A DNA stretch of 21,153 nucleotides from positions 17,480-38,632 of IMG/VR virus record IMGVR_UViG_3300000116_000062; one strand, written 5' to 3'. Positions 20,300 to 21,153 of this stretch are shown here, in pieces. Each line of letters starts with the position of its first letter. The first letter of the stretch is position 1. The stretch is from a virus. The translations under genes were made by a program, and so were the position numbers. The notes below the pieces were generated by a model that did no database searches, was not told the DNA's origin, and saw only the letters and a program-made list of their open reading frames with translations.

Positions 20300-20760
20300 G
20301 TAAGAAACTAACCCCTAAGCAAGAAAAGTTTGCACAAAACGTAGCGAAAGGTATGAAAAAGAAAGACGCTGCAAAAAGTGCTGGCTACAGTGAGAAAAAC
20401 GCAGGTCGTGCTGGCACTATGTTAAGTAGTGACGCAAACCCAGTAGTCAAAGATCGTATTCATCAATTACAAACCAAAGCTGCAGATAAAGCTGAGCTCA
20501 CGCTAGGTAACCATTTAGTAGATCTCAAAGAGATACGTGATGGGGCTATGCGTAATGGTGCGTGGTCTGCTGCCGTAACTGCCGAAGTGGCAAGAGGTAA
20601 AGCAGCAGGTCTTTATGTAAATCGCAGTGAGCTAACTGTTAATAGAGTAGACAGCATGTCAAAAGAAGAAGTGCTAGAACGTATGCAACAACTCTACTAC
20701 GAAACAGGTGGCATCCTACCTCAAGGCAAGGTTATAGAAGGAGAATACGAAGAGCATTAA
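20296..20760 (+). CDS. Terminase small subunit
   Basis: A 154-residue DNA-packaging recognition subunit. The N-terminus K-K-L-T-P-K-Q-E-K-F-A-Q-N-V-A-K-G-M-K-K-K-D-A-A-K-S-A-G-Y-S is the typical small-terminase helix-turn-helix, followed by a central helical oligomerisation region and an acidic tail (G-E-Y-E-E-H) that would contact the large subunit. Two starts are possible: GTG at 20284 and TTG at 20296. I prefer TTG because it overlaps the previous stop as TTGA, has GGAGAG five bases upstream and puts K-K-L-T-P-K-Q at the N-terminus as in the family. The large subunit is not in the window but is expected downstream. Confidence 0.85.
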   Translation: MSKKLTPKQEKFAQNVAKGMKKKDAAKSAGYSEKNAGRAGTMLSSDANPVVKDRIHQLQTKAADKAELTLGNHLVDLKEIRDGAMRNGAWSAAVTAEVARGKAAGLYVNRSELTVNRVDSMSKEEVLERMQQLYYETGGILPQGKVIEGEYEEH

Positions 20761-21006
20761 CCTTTGCCTTTCTTCCTAAACTTATACTTTACTTTCCTTT
20801 ACTTCTAACCTATGCTTTAAGGGTTAAGTAATTAACTATAGAATGTGCGGTTAGCCTTCGTTGAGAGAGTTGAGAAAAGTTGCAAACGAGTATCAATAAT
20901 CAAAGCGGTCTAGCAACGGTCAAGGTTGTTAGTAAGTGAACCTAAGTGGTGGGGTCAGCATAGATTGTTAAAAGACTGCATATTCTATATTATTATAGGA
21001 GAGGTT
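20761..21006. other. Non-coding stretch after the small terminase gene
   Basis: No convincing gene in 246 bases. It holds a pyrimidine-rich tract; TATACTTT (20783-20790), TTCCTTTAC (20794-20802), TATGCTTT (20811-20818) and TAAGGGTTAA (20818-20827), shared with other gaps; an inverted repeat GTTAA-gtaa-TTAAC (20823-20836); iterated GTTGAGA (20860-20866, 20869-20875) with a further GTTG; and a hairpin CTAGCAAC (20910-20917) with GTTGTTAG (20925-20932, one G-U). It could hold a promoter, a small RNA or the packaging site read by the small terminase. I see no tRNA. Confidence 0.5.
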
Positions 21007-21153
21007 ATGGAAGAATTTAAGTATGAAAACAGTGATACGTACGAGCAAAACTTTATTAGATGGTATAGTATGAACTGTAAAGAGAAAAGAGTCCACAAAG
21101 AGGAAGAATATTCTAAAGCGGAAGGGCTCAAAGTATTTGAAAAAATGCATCGT
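21007..21153 (+). CDS. Start of a hypothetical charged protein (3' end outside window)
   Basis: An ATG at 21007 with AGGAGAG at 20997-21003 opens a frame that runs to the window edge, giving 49 residues: acidic and aromatic at first (M-E-E-F-K-Y-E-N), with W-Y-S-M-N-C and then K-E-K-R-V-H-K-E-E-E-Y. The strong ribosome site makes it a real gene. Position after the small terminase would allow a packaging or morphogenesis role; nothing in the visible part identifies it. Confidence 0.6.
   Translation, partial: MEEFKYENSDTYEQNFIRWYSMNCKEKRVHKEEEYSKAEGLKVFEKMHR

Noticed and set aside
20841-20960. Possible tRNA in the GC-richer part of the last gap
   Set aside because: No acceptor stem pairing or T-loop G-T-T-C-R-A could be found.
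20965-20993. TTGTTA - 17 bases - TATTAT promoter-like pair before the last gene
   Set aside because: It would start transcription at or inside the ribosome site, leaving almost no leader; likely chance in AT-rich DNA.

Overview
The window is a piece of a tailed bacteriophage genome, AT-rich and very densely coded. Almost every gene is on the + strand, and most neighbours are joined by ATGA, TAATG or short overlaps. The gene set (family A DNA polymerase, AEP-type primase-polymerase, compact UvrD-like helicase, SNF2-like helicase, dUTPase, ThyA-superfamily enzyme, DUF932 protein, small terminase) resembles uncultured marine phages, including pelagiphage-like and Mediterranean uvMED-type genomes. 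The host cannot be read from this sequence. No integrase, RNA polymerase, tRNA, rRNA or CRISPR array was recognised.

Layout. (1) 1-2338: end of a virion module, with the 3' part of a large helical virion protein and an acidic repeat-bearing protein that share a C-terminal M-N-R-G-G motif. (2) 2330-3772: an SNF2-like helicase, the only clear minus-strand gene, followed by a 359-base divergent intergenic region. (3) 4132-8847: replication start-up, with two small proteins, an SSB-like candidate, a very stable GC hairpin, a TTG-started AEP primase and an SF1 helicase. (4) 8844-13467: a run of nucleotide and base chemistry genes, comprising an AlkB-like 2OG oxygenase, a Cys/His/Trp-rich protein, a protein resembling the alpha-glutamyl/putrescinyl-thymine pyrophosphorylase / 5-hmdU kinase helical families, a MazG-like protein, dUTPase, a 51-residue basic protein, a GT-A glycosyltransferase resembling TET-associated glycosyltransferases, and a thymidylate synthase / hydroxymethylase. 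(5) 13477-17109: Cas4/RecB-like nuclease, PolA, cytidylyltransferase-like protein, HTH protein and a second PD-(D/E)XK nuclease. (6) 17197-20299: less tightly packed genes with their own upstream regions, including DUF932 and a second 2OG oxygenase. (7) 20296-21153: small terminase, a 246-base non-coding stretch, and the start of a further gene.

How it may work together: the primase, two helicases, PolA, SSB candidate and nucleases form a largely self-contained replication and recombination set. dUTPase, the MazG-like protein and the ThyA-like enzyme would shape the pyrimidine pool. The most interesting possibility is that region 4, perhaps with the second 2OG oxygenase, is a base hypermodification system acting on phage DNA. 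The individual family signatures are visible to different degrees; the integrated pathway is inference.

Corrections to simple ORF calls: the first gene is open at the window edge; dUTPase, PolA and TerS are given better-supported starts (11069, 14154, 20296); a 51-residue basic gene lies at 11530-11685; and a truncated gene begins at 21007. Recurrent short motifs in non-coding gaps (T-Y-CCTTTAC, TATACTTT, GTTAAGTAATTA) look like a phage regulatory signature.
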